In this document: positions 1 through 7,169 of the stretch, piece by piece
Position numbering within the stretch: the stretch's first letter is position 1
Layout of the letters: each line of letters begins with the position of its first letter
NCBI GenBank assembly: GCA_045627185.1
Contig: JAZQNE010000093.1
Location: 1-10,725 of the forward strand
Direction of reading: 5' to 3'
Source: SZUA-448 sp045627185
Lineage (GTDB): Bacteria > Bacillota > Clostridia > Lachnospirales > Lachnospiraceae
Length of the DNA: 10,725 nucleotides
Program-made: the position numbers and the translations under genes
The notes under the pieces: model-generated
Database searches by the model: none
Told to the model about the DNA's origin: nothing
Seen by the model: the letters and a program-made list of their open reading frames with translations, nothing else

Positions 1-2
1 CT

Positions 3-89
3 CATGAGCAAAGCCGTAGGAATGCTACAGCCTATTTACGGGAAGCCGCCGATTTGTACGTAGTGGAGCGGCTACGACGTAAATCTTAA
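3..89 (+). CDS. Possible 3' end of a plus-strand gene entering the window
   Basis: Frame 3 is open from the left edge to a TAA at 87-89, giving 28 codons with a charged, helix-like C-terminal composition (...AYLREAADLYVVERLRRKS). The start would lie outside the window. An open run this short is quite likely by chance, and the same bases form the inverted repeat at 34-84, so a non-coding structured element is an equally good explanation. I do not recognise the peptide. If real, the gene would converge on the chemoreceptor gene with a 17-nt gap between the two stop codons. Confidence 0.25.
   Translation, partial: HEQSRRNATAYLREAADLYVVERLRRKS
34..84. repeat. Long nested inverted repeat (imperfect hairpin)
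   Basis: ATTTACG at 34-40 is complementary to CGTAAAT at 78-84. Nested inside, AGCCGC at 44-49 is complementary to GCGGCT at 68-73. Together they form a 13-bp stem with a 3x4-nt internal loop and an 18-nt apical loop. A smaller hairpin (GTAG 16-19, CTAC 25-28) lies just before it. There is no T-run on either side, so a standard intrinsic terminator is unlikely, although it lies downstream of the minus-strand chemoreceptor gene. It could be a structured RNA, a repetitive extragenic palindrome or the end of a mobile element. The pairing is seen directly; its role is not known. Confidence 0.55.
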
Positions 90-106
90 TACCTCTCAGT
101 TGCATA

Positions 107-2071
107 CTACCTGGTTCTGTAGAATGCAATCTGCTTCTCAAGGTTGCGTGCCTGATCAGAGAGAACTACGCTGGATGCTGCACATTCCTCACTGGTGGCG
201 GAATTGTTCTGAACCGCGGAGGATATCTGCTCGATACCGCTGTTGACCTGTCCGACCGCCTCAGCCTGATCCTTGGACTGTGCGGCGATTTCTTCCATGA
301 TCCCGGCGATTTCATCGATTTCGCCGACCATCTTTTTCAGTTCTCCTGCCGTATCCGATGCAATAACCGAACCGGCCTCTATCTTCTGAATCGAATTCTC
401 GATCATGCCTGCTATCTCAGATGCTGCCTCTGCCGATTTACCTGCAAGATTCCTTACCTCGCCCGCAACAACGGCAAACCCGCGTCCGTGCTCACCTCCT
501 CTGGCCGCCTCTACCGATGCGTTGAGCGCAAGAATGTTTGTCTGGAAAGCAATTCCGTCAATAGAATCTACAACCTTCCTGATATCCTCCGACATGTTTT
601 CGACGCTTTCAACAGCCTTTGAAAGTTCATTCATCTCAACATTTCCGTTGCGAACCAGTTCAACAAGTGATTCCATCTTATTCTTGGCTTCGTTGCAATT
701 GTCGGCATTCCTATGGATTGATATATCCATTTCATCCATATTCCCGCCTATGCTTGCAACAGCATTCGCCTGTGCAAAAGTGCCCTGCGACAAGTTTTCT
801 GCAACTTTGGTAAACTGCTCCGCATCAGCCTTAACCTGTGCGGCAGCCTGCTGGACGTTACAGATAACATCTCTTAGCATATCAATAATTTTGTTAATTG
901 AAACTGAAATCTCATTAAAGGCACCCGGATATTCCGGAAGTCTTTTAACCGTCAGATCGTATTCCGTAATACTGTAAAGTGATTTATTGGCTTTATCTAT
1001 TACATCTGTAATTGTGTAGTTGAGCGATTCAATGGAATTCTGGAGTTGCCCGAGTTCGTCCTTGCGTCTGCTCTTCTTTGGTGAAAAAGTCATATCACCT
1101 TCCGAAAGTTTCTTGACATCATTTATCATTCCGGTTACCGGAGCAAGTTCATAACGAAGAATAAGCAGTATCGAAACAACACTGATAACAAGCGTCAAAA
1201 GAGCCGTGCTTATGGTGATTTTTGCCGTTGAATAACTGGCATTTGTAAGTGTCTTATGTGGAGCTACCACTCCAAGAACCCAGGAGCAGGCAGGAATTTT
1301 CGCAGTAATCAGATGCTTGCTGATATTATCATAATCCTTGAATTCAACATTTTCGCCGTCGGGATTATCAAAGCTCTTTGCAAGCTTGTCCGAAACGGAT
1401 TTTATTGAAGTTACCTGTTCTTCCTTCGGTTCATAATCTTTATTTTTATGAACAACGATATTCCCGGCAGAATCAACAAGCATGCCATATATTCCTGCAC
1501 CGTATGAAACGGATGAAACAAGCTCCGTAATAGTATTGATGCTGACATCTATACCCGCAACGCCTGCAAATTCTCCGTTCACAAAAACAGGCGCAGCAAT
1601 TGATGTACACATGTTTCCGGTTACAAGATCGATATAAGGATCCGTTATTGTATATGTTTCACTTTCTTTTACAGCCTTATACCACCCGCGGGTGCGTGCA
1701 TCAAAATCAGCGGGAAGTTCTGCACCTTCTATGCTCTGGTAGAAGAAGCCCGACTCATTTCCGCAGTACATGTTAAAGAGCTCTGTTCTGCCTTTGATAT
1801 AAGTCGGAATAACGCTTTTAATTGTAGCCTCCGTAAGCGTTCCATGTGTTTCAAGTGCTTTTGCAACATCCTGTATGAGAAGCACTTCCTTTTCAAGCCA
1901 GCTTGATATCATTGCGGCATACTTTTCTGATTGAATCGACATATTCGCAAACTGATCCTCAAGAATAGCGTCACCCGATTCCTTTATGGAAATCGCATTG
2001 GAAGTTACAACACAAAAAGCAATTAAAAGTGTTACAATCAGTACCAACTTACCCTTTAAGGTTTTAAGCAT
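107..2071 (-). CDS. Methyl-accepting chemotaxis protein with dCache sensor domain
   Basis: A 654-aa transmembrane chemoreceptor that would pass ligand binding outside the cell to the CheA-CheW array. Domains in order: TM1 at about residues 8-27; an extracellular double-Cache region at about 30-280; TM2 at about 284-305; HAMP and linker helices at about 306-410; a coiled-coil signalling domain to the C-terminus. The highly conserved hairpin tip is at about 507-541 (QTNILALNA, then VEAARGGE and GRGFAVVAGEVR). The Cache part carries R128, W130, Y131, Y146 and D175 at the spacing known for amino-acid-binding dCache_1 receptors, with F123 where the motif has Tyr. The start at 2071 is chosen because GGAGAAG lies 3 nt upstream and a promoter lies at 2151-2179. 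A longer in-frame reading from 2227 would run through that promoter and a terminator. No CheR-tethering pentapeptide is seen at the C-terminus. Family assignment is secure; the ligand class is inference. Confidence 0.95.
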   Translation of the reverse strand: MLKTLKGKLVLIVTLLIAFCVVTSNAISIKESGDAILEDQFANMSIQSEKYAAMISSWLEKEVLLIQDVAKALETHGTLTEATIKSVIPTYIKGRTELFNMYCGNESGFFYQSIEGAELPADFDARTRGWYKAVKESETYTITDPYIDLVTGNMCTSIAAPVFVNGEFAGVAGIDVSINTITELVSSVSYGAGIYGMLVDSAGNIVVHKNKDYEPKEEQVTSIKSVSDKLAKSFDNPDGENVEFKDYDNISKHLITAKIPACSWVLGVVAPHKTLTNASYSTAKITISTALLTLVISVVSILLILRYELAPVTGMINDVKKLSEGDMTFSPKKSRRKDELGQLQNSIESLNYTITDVIDKANKSLYSITEYDLTVKRLPEYPGAFNEISVSINKIIDMLRDVICNVQQAAAQVKADAEQFTKVAENLSQGTFAQANAVASIGGNMDEMDISIHRNADNCNEAKNKMESLVELVRNGNVEMNELSKAVESVENMSEDIRKVVDSIDGIAFQTNILALNASVEAARGGEHGRGFAVVAGEVRNLAGKSAEAASEIAGMIENSIQKIEAGSVIASDTAGELKKMVGEIDEIAGIMEEIAAQSKDQAEAVGQVNSGIEQISSAVQNNSATSEECAASSVVLSDQARNLEKQIAFYRTR

Positions 2072-2150
2072 AATCTTCTCCGTTTCTGTTGTTTGTTTTA
2101 CTTTCAGTGGCCAAAATTTTTGCATTTGTGTAAAAGCTCTTGTAATTCTG

Positions 2151-2179
2151 ATTATAACACGTGTCATTTCTTTTTTCAA
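2151..2179 (-). promoter_or_regulatory. Sigma-A-type promoter of the chemoreceptor gene
   Basis: On the minus strand TTGAAA (2179-2174) and TATAAT (2156-2151) are separated by exactly 17 nt. This is a near-consensus housekeeping promoter, giving a leader of about 70 nt before the ATG at 2071. It does not look like the flagellar sigma-28 consensus, so the receptor may not be strictly tied to the flagellar regulon. Confidence 0.8.
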
Positions 2180-2194
2180 CGATTTTATGTATAT

Positions 2195-2224
2195 AAAACG
2201 AGGCTGTTCAAAAAAACAGCCTCG
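2195..2224 (-). terminator. Intrinsic terminator after the PFP gene
   Basis: CGAGGCTGTT (2199-2208) and AACAGCCTCG (2215-2224) form a perfect 10-bp stem with a 6-nt loop. Read on the minus strand the stem is followed by TTTTATAT. It begins 49 nt after the PFP stop and just before the chemoreceptor promoter, so it insulates the two units. Confidence 0.85.
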
Positions 2225-2272
2225 CAATCATATAAATATTCAACTTCGGAGAAACATCCCCATTGTCAACCA

Positions 2273-3931
2273 TCAGCCCTTCTCAAGTGCAAGTGTCTTG
2301 GTGGTGATATCGCAAACCTCTGCGGGACCGTAGTACTGGATAGCACCGGGATAGGTGTAGCATGTCTTTACAGCCCACTCAGCTCTGTTAGCCTCAAAGA
2401 ACTTGAAAGGCTTACCGTCAAGTTCAACAAGAGCCTTGCGGATAACGGGCTTATCCTGACCGTTACGTCTTTCCATGTTCATCATCTTGGTGATGGGCAT
2501 ACCGCCTGCAACCCACTCCTCAGCAGGCTTTGAAAGGTTGGAAACCTTTGAAAGATAGCCGGTGTAGCCGTAGGAAATAAGCATAAATGCGTTATATCCA
2601 AGTGAATAGCAGTAATCCGAATCAAAGTTTGAAGGGAATGCGCATCTTCCTTCGTAACCGAAGAAGTGATGCTGTGCGCTGAACTTACCGGTGTAGGTGC
2701 CGGCAGCTTTACGCTTAGCAAGTTCATCCTTTACAAGTGCTGAGAAAAGCTTCTCGGACTCGATAAGTGAAACCTGAACGTTGCCGTGAGGATCTCTCTC
2801 AAGGAAGAGCTGCTGCTGAACAAACTCGGGAAGGAGTGCGAATACAGCCATGGCATCCTTTGAAAGGCCTTTTTCGATGAAAGCGTACTTTGCAGCCCAG
2901 TTGGGAAGAGCGTTGAACTCTTCTGTCTTCTTGCCTGCAAGAAGCTCATTAATTTCTTTAATCAGAGCGCCAAACTCAGGAACGAACTCAACAATACCCT
3001 CGGGAATGATTGCAACACCGAAGTTATCTCCGTTTGCTGCACGTTTTTCAACAGAATCAGCAATCTGAGCGGTAATCTGTGCAAGTGACATCTTCTTCTC
3101 AGCAACTTCCTCACCGATGAGACAGATGTTGGGCTGTGTCTCAAGTGCGCATTCAAGTGCAACGTGGGAAGCGGAACGGCCCATAACCTTGATGAAGTGC
3201 CAGTATTTCTTAGCAGAGTTGGCATCTCTTTCGATGTTGCCGATAAGCTCTGAATAAGTCTTTGTAGCGGTATCAAAACCGAATGAAGCTTCAATATCCT
3301 CATTCTTAAGGTCACCGTCAATTGTCTTCGGGCATCCGATAACCTGAACGCCTGTGTTGTGAGCAGCCATGTACTCAGCAAGAACAGCTGCATTTGTGTT
3401 GGAATCATCTCCACCGATGATTACAATTGCGTTAAGGCCGTGCTTCTTTGCAACTTCCGTAACGATTTCAAACTGCTCTTCTGTCTCAAGCTTTGTTCTG
3501 CCTGAACCGATGATATCAAAACCGCCGGTGTTGCGGAACATGTTAATGTATTCATCGTCAAACTCAATATATTTGTCTTCGATAAGACCGCTGGGGCCGC
3601 CCTTGTAGCCTAACAGAACGTTATTTTTGTCAGCTGCCTTTAATGCATCGTAAAGACCGCATACAACGTTATGTCCGCCGGGTGCCTGTCCGCCGGAAAG
3701 GATTACGCCCACAACCTGCTTCTTTGCAGCTGCAGTGTTTGTGCCCTTTTGGAAGGTGATTTCGTTTTTACCGTAGGTGTTGGGGAAGAGTGCCTTGATC
3801 TTGTCCTGATCGGCTACGCTTGATGTTGCTGCGCCGTCTTTAACACAAATCTCAGCGATACCGTTTCTAAGCATTCCGGGAAGCTTGGGAGCATACCCGT
3901 ATCTTGCTTTCTGAAGAGGTGAAAGATTCAT
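2273..3931 (-). CDS. pfp: Pyrophosphate-dependent 6-phosphofructokinase (PFP), long form
   Basis: A 552-aa cytosolic enzyme that phosphorylates fructose 6-phosphate to fructose 1,6-bisphosphate using PPi instead of ATP; the family's reaction is reversible, so it can serve glycolysis and gluconeogenesis. Visible motifs: GGQAPGGHN at 80-88; GGDD at 173-176, whose second Asp marks PPi rather than ATP use; PKTIDGDL at 201-208, with D205 as the expected catalytic base and Lys in the position usual for PPi enzymes; MGRS at 250-253; and a sugar-phosphate-binding segment containing FFGYEGR toward the C-terminus. About 550 residues is typical of the long PFP clade, against about 320 for bacterial ATP-PFK. 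AAAGGAG ends 7 nt before the ATG at 3931, which decides this start over an upstream in-frame ATG at 3973. It stands alone, with its own promoter and terminator. Confidence 0.96.
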   Translation of the reverse strand: MNLSPLQKARYGYAPKLPGMLRNGIAEICVKDGAATSSVADQDKIKALFPNTYGKNEITFQKGTNTAAAKKQVVGVILSGGQAPGGHNVVCGLYDALKAADKNNVLLGYKGGPSGLIEDKYIEFDDEYINMFRNTGGFDIIGSGRTKLETEEQFEIVTEVAKKHGLNAIVIIGGDDSNTNAAVLAEYMAAHNTGVQVIGCPKTIDGDLKNEDIEASFGFDTATKTYSELIGNIERDANSAKKYWHFIKVMGRSASHVALECALETQPNICLIGEEVAEKKMSLAQITAQIADSVEKRAANGDNFGVAIIPEGIVEFVPEFGALIKEINELLAGKKTEEFNALPNWAAKYAFIEKGLSKDAMAVFALLPEFVQQQLFLERDPHGNVQVSLIESEKLFSALVKDELAKRKAAGTYTGKFSAQHHFFGYEGRCAFPSNFDSDYCYSLGYNAFMLISYGYTGYLSKVSNLSKPAEEWVAGGMPITKMMNMERRNGQDKPVIRKALVELDGKPFKFFEANRAEWAVKTCYTYPGAIQYYGPAEVCDITTKTLALEKG

Positions 3932-3975
3932 ATCATTACTCCTTTGTAAATTTATTGGTTTTACAATCAGCATGT

Positions 3976-4004
3976 ATAGTATCTCATTTTTCCGAAAAAG
4001 TAAA
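3976..4004 (-). promoter_or_regulatory. Candidate promoter of pfp
   Basis: On the minus strand TTTACT (4004-3999) and TACTAT (3981-3976) are spaced by 17 nt, about 45 nt upstream of the pfp ATG. The match is moderate. It lies between the weak terminator of the upstream operon and the pfp ribosome binding site, where a promoter is expected. Confidence 0.5.
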
Positions 4005-4020
4005 GATTATTCTATTATTT

Positions 4021-4052
4021 AAAAACTTTTTTCTTTTTTCAGGAAGAAAAAG
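4021..4052 (-). terminator. Weak T-rich hairpin after the HAD gene
   Basis: On the minus strand CTTTTTCTT (4052-4044) can pair with AAGAAAAAAG (4035-4026) with a one-base bulge, and TTTTT follows (4025-4021). The stem is almost all A-T, so termination may be leaky. It starts 6 nt after the HAD stop codon and would close the four-gene operon. Confidence 0.4.
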
Positions 4053-4058
4053 CCGCCT

Positions 4059-4760
4059 TTACTTACATTCGCATAGAAACTCAGAGTAAAACACAGCCGG
4101 GCCGTTTTCCCCGCTAAGATGAACCGCACTTAATCCCGCGTTGATTGCCCCCAAATAGTCATTTTCATAATTATCGCCGAGCATAACGGTTTTAGTCTTA
4201 TCAAGGCCGTTTTGGGCCGTCAGAGCGTTATAGAAGGCTTTGTCAGGCTTCATGCATTTGTAATCCGACGAAATCAGATACTCGTCAAACAACGGAATCA
4301 GACCGAACTGTTCAAGCTCAGGCAGTGTATACGAACGCTGTGCGTTAGAAAGGAGGAAAACCTTTTTCCCTTTTTCATGAAGAAAAGCAAGGAATTCCTT
4401 AACCTTTGGGAACAGGCGGATATACTCAATCGAGCACACCCTGAACATATGGGAATCTTCAAACAGTTCTTCCGGCCTAACCGACCCGTTTCCATACCGT
4501 TCAAAAAGTTCCGCATAAACCTCAAGCACATCTATTTCCGGATTTTCAAAAGGTGTCGGCTTTTCCCTGTATTCCCGGTCAAGTTCAAAGAAATCCTTGC
4601 GAAAATCTGCCAAAGGCGGATGTTTTCTGCCCTTCCCGTCAAGGTAGGAAAGCCATTTTTCCCACGTTTCCGTTGCCCATTCGTCAGTATGAAGGTCAAT
4701 CAGCGTACCGTACAAATCAAAAGCAAAATTATCATATTTAAGTAGTTCCGATTTATCCAT
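4059..4760 (-). CDS. HAD-superfamily hydrolase, subfamily IA (haloacid dehalogenase-like)
   Basis: A 233-aa soluble enzyme of the haloacid dehalogenase superfamily, most of whose members are small-molecule phosphatases. All four motifs are present: motif I FDLYGTL with nucleophile D15; motif II LLSNA with S138; motif III K171 in CMKPDK; motif IV GDNYENDYLG with D196 and D201. Residues of about 20-110 are the helical cap expected of subfamily IA. At motif I the +2 residue is Tyr17 rather than the acid/base Asp of phosphatases; that DLYGTL form is the one found in L-2-haloacid dehalogenases and their relatives, so phosphatase activity should not be assumed. It is last in a four-gene operon, 66 nt after the aminopeptidase. 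Only weak Shine-Dalgarno sequence (GGGA) precedes the ATG. An in-frame TGA 15 nt upstream rules out a longer protein. Substrate unknown. Confidence 0.9.
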   Translation of the reverse strand: MDKSELLKYDNFAFDLYGTLIDLHTDEWATETWEKWLSYLDGKGRKHPPLADFRKDFFELDREYREKPTPFENPEIDVLEVYAELFERYGNGSVRPEELFEDSHMFRVCSIEYIRLFPKVKEFLAFLHEKGKKVFLLSNAQRSYTLPELEQFGLIPLFDEYLISSDYKCMKPDKAFYNALTAQNGLDKTKTVMLGDNYENDYLGAINAGLSAVHLSGENGPAVFYSEFLCECK

Positions 4761-4826
4761 AGCAGTCCCGTCAGTTCATGTCAGCATTTTTTATGTTGCG
4801 GCATCCGGCTTTTCTGTTCACGTTAC

Positions 4827-6062
4827 TCAGAATGCCCACTTGCCGTTTTCAAAAATTGTAACGGTTTCATCATCCTTTGTAACACCTGTGATTTTCAGGT
4901 CAGCCGTACCAACCATGAAGTCAACATGGTCCATGGAAATGTTTCCGCCGTGAGCCTTAAGTTCTTCCTCTTCCATTTCCGGTCCGCCTATAAGGTTTGT
5001 CTCATAGCAGTTTCCGAGTGCAAAATGGCAGGTTGCATTCTCATCAAACAAGGTTTCAAGGAAAAGAATTCCCTGTGCCGATATGGGTGAAGGATAGGAA
5101 ACAAGCGCACATTCACCAAGTCTCCTGCTGCCTTCATCGTCCTCAATAAGGCTCTTTAAGACATCCTTGCCCTTTTCGGCATCGTAATCAACAACCTCAC
5201 CATTCTTGAAAACAAGCTTGAAGTTCTCAATAAGGCTGCCCCTGTAGCTCAAAGGCAGTGCTGAATACAGCACACCGTCTGCTTTTTCGCGATGTGGCAT
5301 GGTGAATACTTCCTCAGTAGGCATATTCGCAAAGAACGGCCCGCCTGTCACTTTGTCAATGTCAGCACCGCCTTCCCAGCGATGATTCTCTACAAGACCG
5401 ACGGTAAAATCGGTTCCGAGTGAGTTGGTATAATGAAGTGTCTTAAGCTGCCATTTGTTCAGCTGTTCGCATTTTGCCTTAAGGTTGGCAGCGTGTTCCG
5501 TCCACTTTTCAACGGGATCACCGTCCCCTATTCTGACAGCCTTGAAAATAGCATCCCAGAGCTTTGCAACGGCATCGTCCGCACTGAGTCCGGGGAAAAC
5601 TTTTGTAGCCCATGCCTTTGTGGGAATGGCGGCAACCGTCCACTTGAAAGCCATGGTGCTCTGCATCTTGTAGTATTCGCGAAGTGCGGCAAATGCTGCC
5701 TTCTGGCGTGCGGTCATCTTCTTCTGGTCAATTCCCTTGAAAATTTCAGGGTCCGAACCGGTAATATGAATGAAAGCATAATCATTCTTTGCAAAAGCAG
5801 TTTTCTTCATGGATTCCCACTCCGGAAATGTCTCAAAAACCTCCTGCGGAGCGTAATCGTAACGCAGGCGTGCAGTGATATCGTCAACCCAGTCAACGGA
5901 AACATCGGCAGCACCGACAAGATAAGCTTCCTTAATGACCGTACGGCCAAATTCATATTCCTCAATCGGGCATGAAAGGCTGACCTTCTGGCCTTCTCTT
6001 ACTGCAGCGCCAACACGGACAAGCAGTTTTGCATATTGCGCTTTTTTCTCTTCAAATGTCAT
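4827..6062 (-). CDS. ampS: M29-family metallo-aminopeptidase (AmpS/PepS type)
   Basis: A 411-aa cytosolic aminopeptidase that removes N-terminal residues from peptides using two metal ions; 410 aa is the usual size of this family. No signal peptide is seen. By alignment from memory with the Thermus enzyme AmpT, the metal or active-site residues are E251 (in PTEEVFT), E317 (in LGECALV), H346 and Y353 (in the CHFALGNCY segment), and H379 and D381 (in DHVDFM). All appear present, so the enzyme should be active. Its ATG overlaps the stop codon of the upstream DUF523-AlkD gene as ATGA, and GAGGAGA lies 8 nt upstream, so translation is probably coupled. It presumably recycles peptides for growth. 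The family is secure; the symbol follows Firmicute usage. Confidence 0.94.
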   Translation of the reverse strand: MTFEEKKAQYAKLLVRVGAAVREGQKVSLSCPIEEYEFGRTVIKEAYLVGAADVSVDWVDDITARLRYDYAPQEVFETFPEWESMKKTAFAKNDYAFIHITGSDPEIFKGIDQKKMTARQKAAFAALREYYKMQSTMAFKWTVAAIPTKAWATKVFPGLSADDAVAKLWDAIFKAVRIGDGDPVEKWTEHAANLKAKCEQLNKWQLKTLHYTNSLGTDFTVGLVENHRWEGGADIDKVTGGPFFANMPTEEVFTMPHREKADGVLYSALPLSYRGSLIENFKLVFKNGEVVDYDAEKGKDVLKSLIEDDEGSRRLGECALVSYPSPISAQGILFLETLFDENATCHFALGNCYETNLIGGPEMEEEELKAHGGNISMDHVDFMVGTADLKITGVTKDDETVTIFENGKWAF

Positions 6063-7168
6063 TTTGTTATTCTCCTCTTTTTCAAATATTCTTTCTGCTC
6101 ATCGGAAATTCGAAAACTCTCCCGTGCTTTTTGGATGGTTTTATTGTGCACCCACGTGTCAAGCCGCTTTTCCGTAATATACGGTACAGTCGAATCCCAC
6201 TGCTTTGCAAGAGCGGTCGCAAAGAACCAAGCCTGCATCATTTTGACATAATAATCAGAATTGTGCACAGATGCGGGAATTTCCAGGTATTCTGCCGTGA
6301 ATTCCGTATCAAGAAAATGATTCATTAACATTTCAAGACCGAAACGGCATGTATAGACATCTTTTGAAGCCGCCCATTCCCTGATTTTCTCAAGCAATTC
6401 CGGCTTACGCTTTGAAAATGCCTTTGGCTTCATGGTATCACAGACTGCCCAGTTATCAACATAAGGCAGGAAATTGTCAACTTCTCTTACGGCAGTCTCA
6501 TAATCTTTGATTTCGGAAATAAAACAGCCATGAAGCATGTTTTCATCATAATATCTGTGCGGAAGCGAGGTAAGAAAATCCGGAACAACAGAGCTGTTCT
6601 TCATTTCCTTTGCAAGCTTTCTTAAAGCCGGGGCACGTACTCCAATGACATTTGAGCGCTCGATTCCCGGAGTCAGCTTTGCCTGAAAGTCAGCATATTC
6701 GCTGTCAGAAAGTTCAAACAGCTTATTTTGAATCATACAGCTGCAAATCTGTTCCGTTTCATCCGCGTCAAACGCAGTAATTCCGGCATCTGCAAGCATT
6801 TTTGCAAAAACACCCTTTCCCGGAATTTTCTTTCCGGAAAAGCTGCCGTCATAGATTTCCCTTGTACCGCAGCTTGGACTTCCGGGCTGAAGAATACAGA
6901 GAGACACATTGTTGTCAAGGACCTTCTTAAGCGCGGTTTTTGCGCCCTTTCGAAAGGCCTTGTCAACGTCAGTCCCATCTTTCATGATGACCTTTCCGTT
7001 CACAATTTCGGACGGAACCCGGGGTGTCGGAAGGCCGCCAAAGACCTCCGGACAAACAGGAACAATGTCATATCCTTCAAGCAATTTATTCAGTTTTTCA
7101 TTGTAATTGTTCCCGCCGCTGTATTTGCAGTTTTCTCCAAGCAGACAGGCACTTACCGCAATTTTCAT
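6059..7168 (-). CDS. DUF523 (TudS-like) - DNA alkylation repeat (AlkD-like) fusion protein
   Basis: A 369-aa two-domain protein. Residues of about 1-150 match DUF523: SACLLG near the N-terminus, CPEVFGGLPTPRVPSE at 39-54 and SPSCG at 97-101. C8, C39 and C100 are the likely cluster-binding cysteines. A characterised DUF523 protein, TudS, is an iron-sulfur thiouracil desulfidase. Residues of about 165-369 look like the AlkD/AlkC HEAT-like DNA alkylation repeat fold; W240, D244, R275 and W314 sit where AlkD has its Trp, catalytic Asp, Arg and Trp. AlkD is a glycosylase for alkylated purines. The start at 7168 is chosen because GAGGAA lies 6 nt upstream and both the domain and the tight operon spacing begin there; a longer in-frame reading to 7303 would overlap the upstream gene. 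It lies 1 nt after that gene and overlaps the aminopeptidase by ATGA. Domain calls are firm; a joint role in modified-base handling is inference. Confidence 0.88.
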   Translation of the reverse strand: MKIAVSACLLGENCKYSGGNNYNEKLNKLLEGYDIVPVCPEVFGGLPTPRVPSEIVNGKVIMKDGTDVDKAFRKGAKTALKKVLDNNVSLCILQPGSPSCGTREIYDGSFSGKKIPGKGVFAKMLADAGITAFDADETEQICSCMIQNKLFELSDSEYADFQAKLTPGIERSNVIGVRAPALRKLAKEMKNSSVVPDFLTSLPHRYYDENMLHGCFISEIKDYETAVREVDNFLPYVDNWAVCDTMKPKAFSKRKPELLEKIREWAASKDVYTCRFGLEMLMNHFLDTEFTAEYLEIPASVHNSDYYVKMMQAWFFATALAKQWDSTVPYITEKRLDTWVHNKTIQKARESFRISDEQKEYLKKRRITK

Positions 7169-7169
7169 A

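Noticed and set aside
1..90. c-di-GMP-I riboswitch suggested by GCAAAGCC near the left edge
   Set aside because: The second conserved half of the motif is missing and no plus-strand gene follows; the match is limited to a few bases.
405..977. Plus-strand open frame of 190 codons
   Set aside because: It is antisense to the conserved signalling domain of the chemoreceptor; its Ser/Ala-rich product is typical of a shadow frame.
2072..2227. N-terminal extension of the chemoreceptor by 52 residues
   Set aside because: The stretch contains a near-consensus promoter and the PFP terminator hairpin, and a good ribosome site precedes the ATG at 2071.
4212..4745. Plus-strand open frame of 177 codons
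   Set aside because: It is antisense to the HAD gene, which has all four motifs; the product is basic and low in recognisable features.
5433..5975. Plus-strand open frame of 180 codons
   Set aside because: It is fully antisense to the well-supported M29 aminopeptidase, has no recognisable domain and no ribosome site that I can see.
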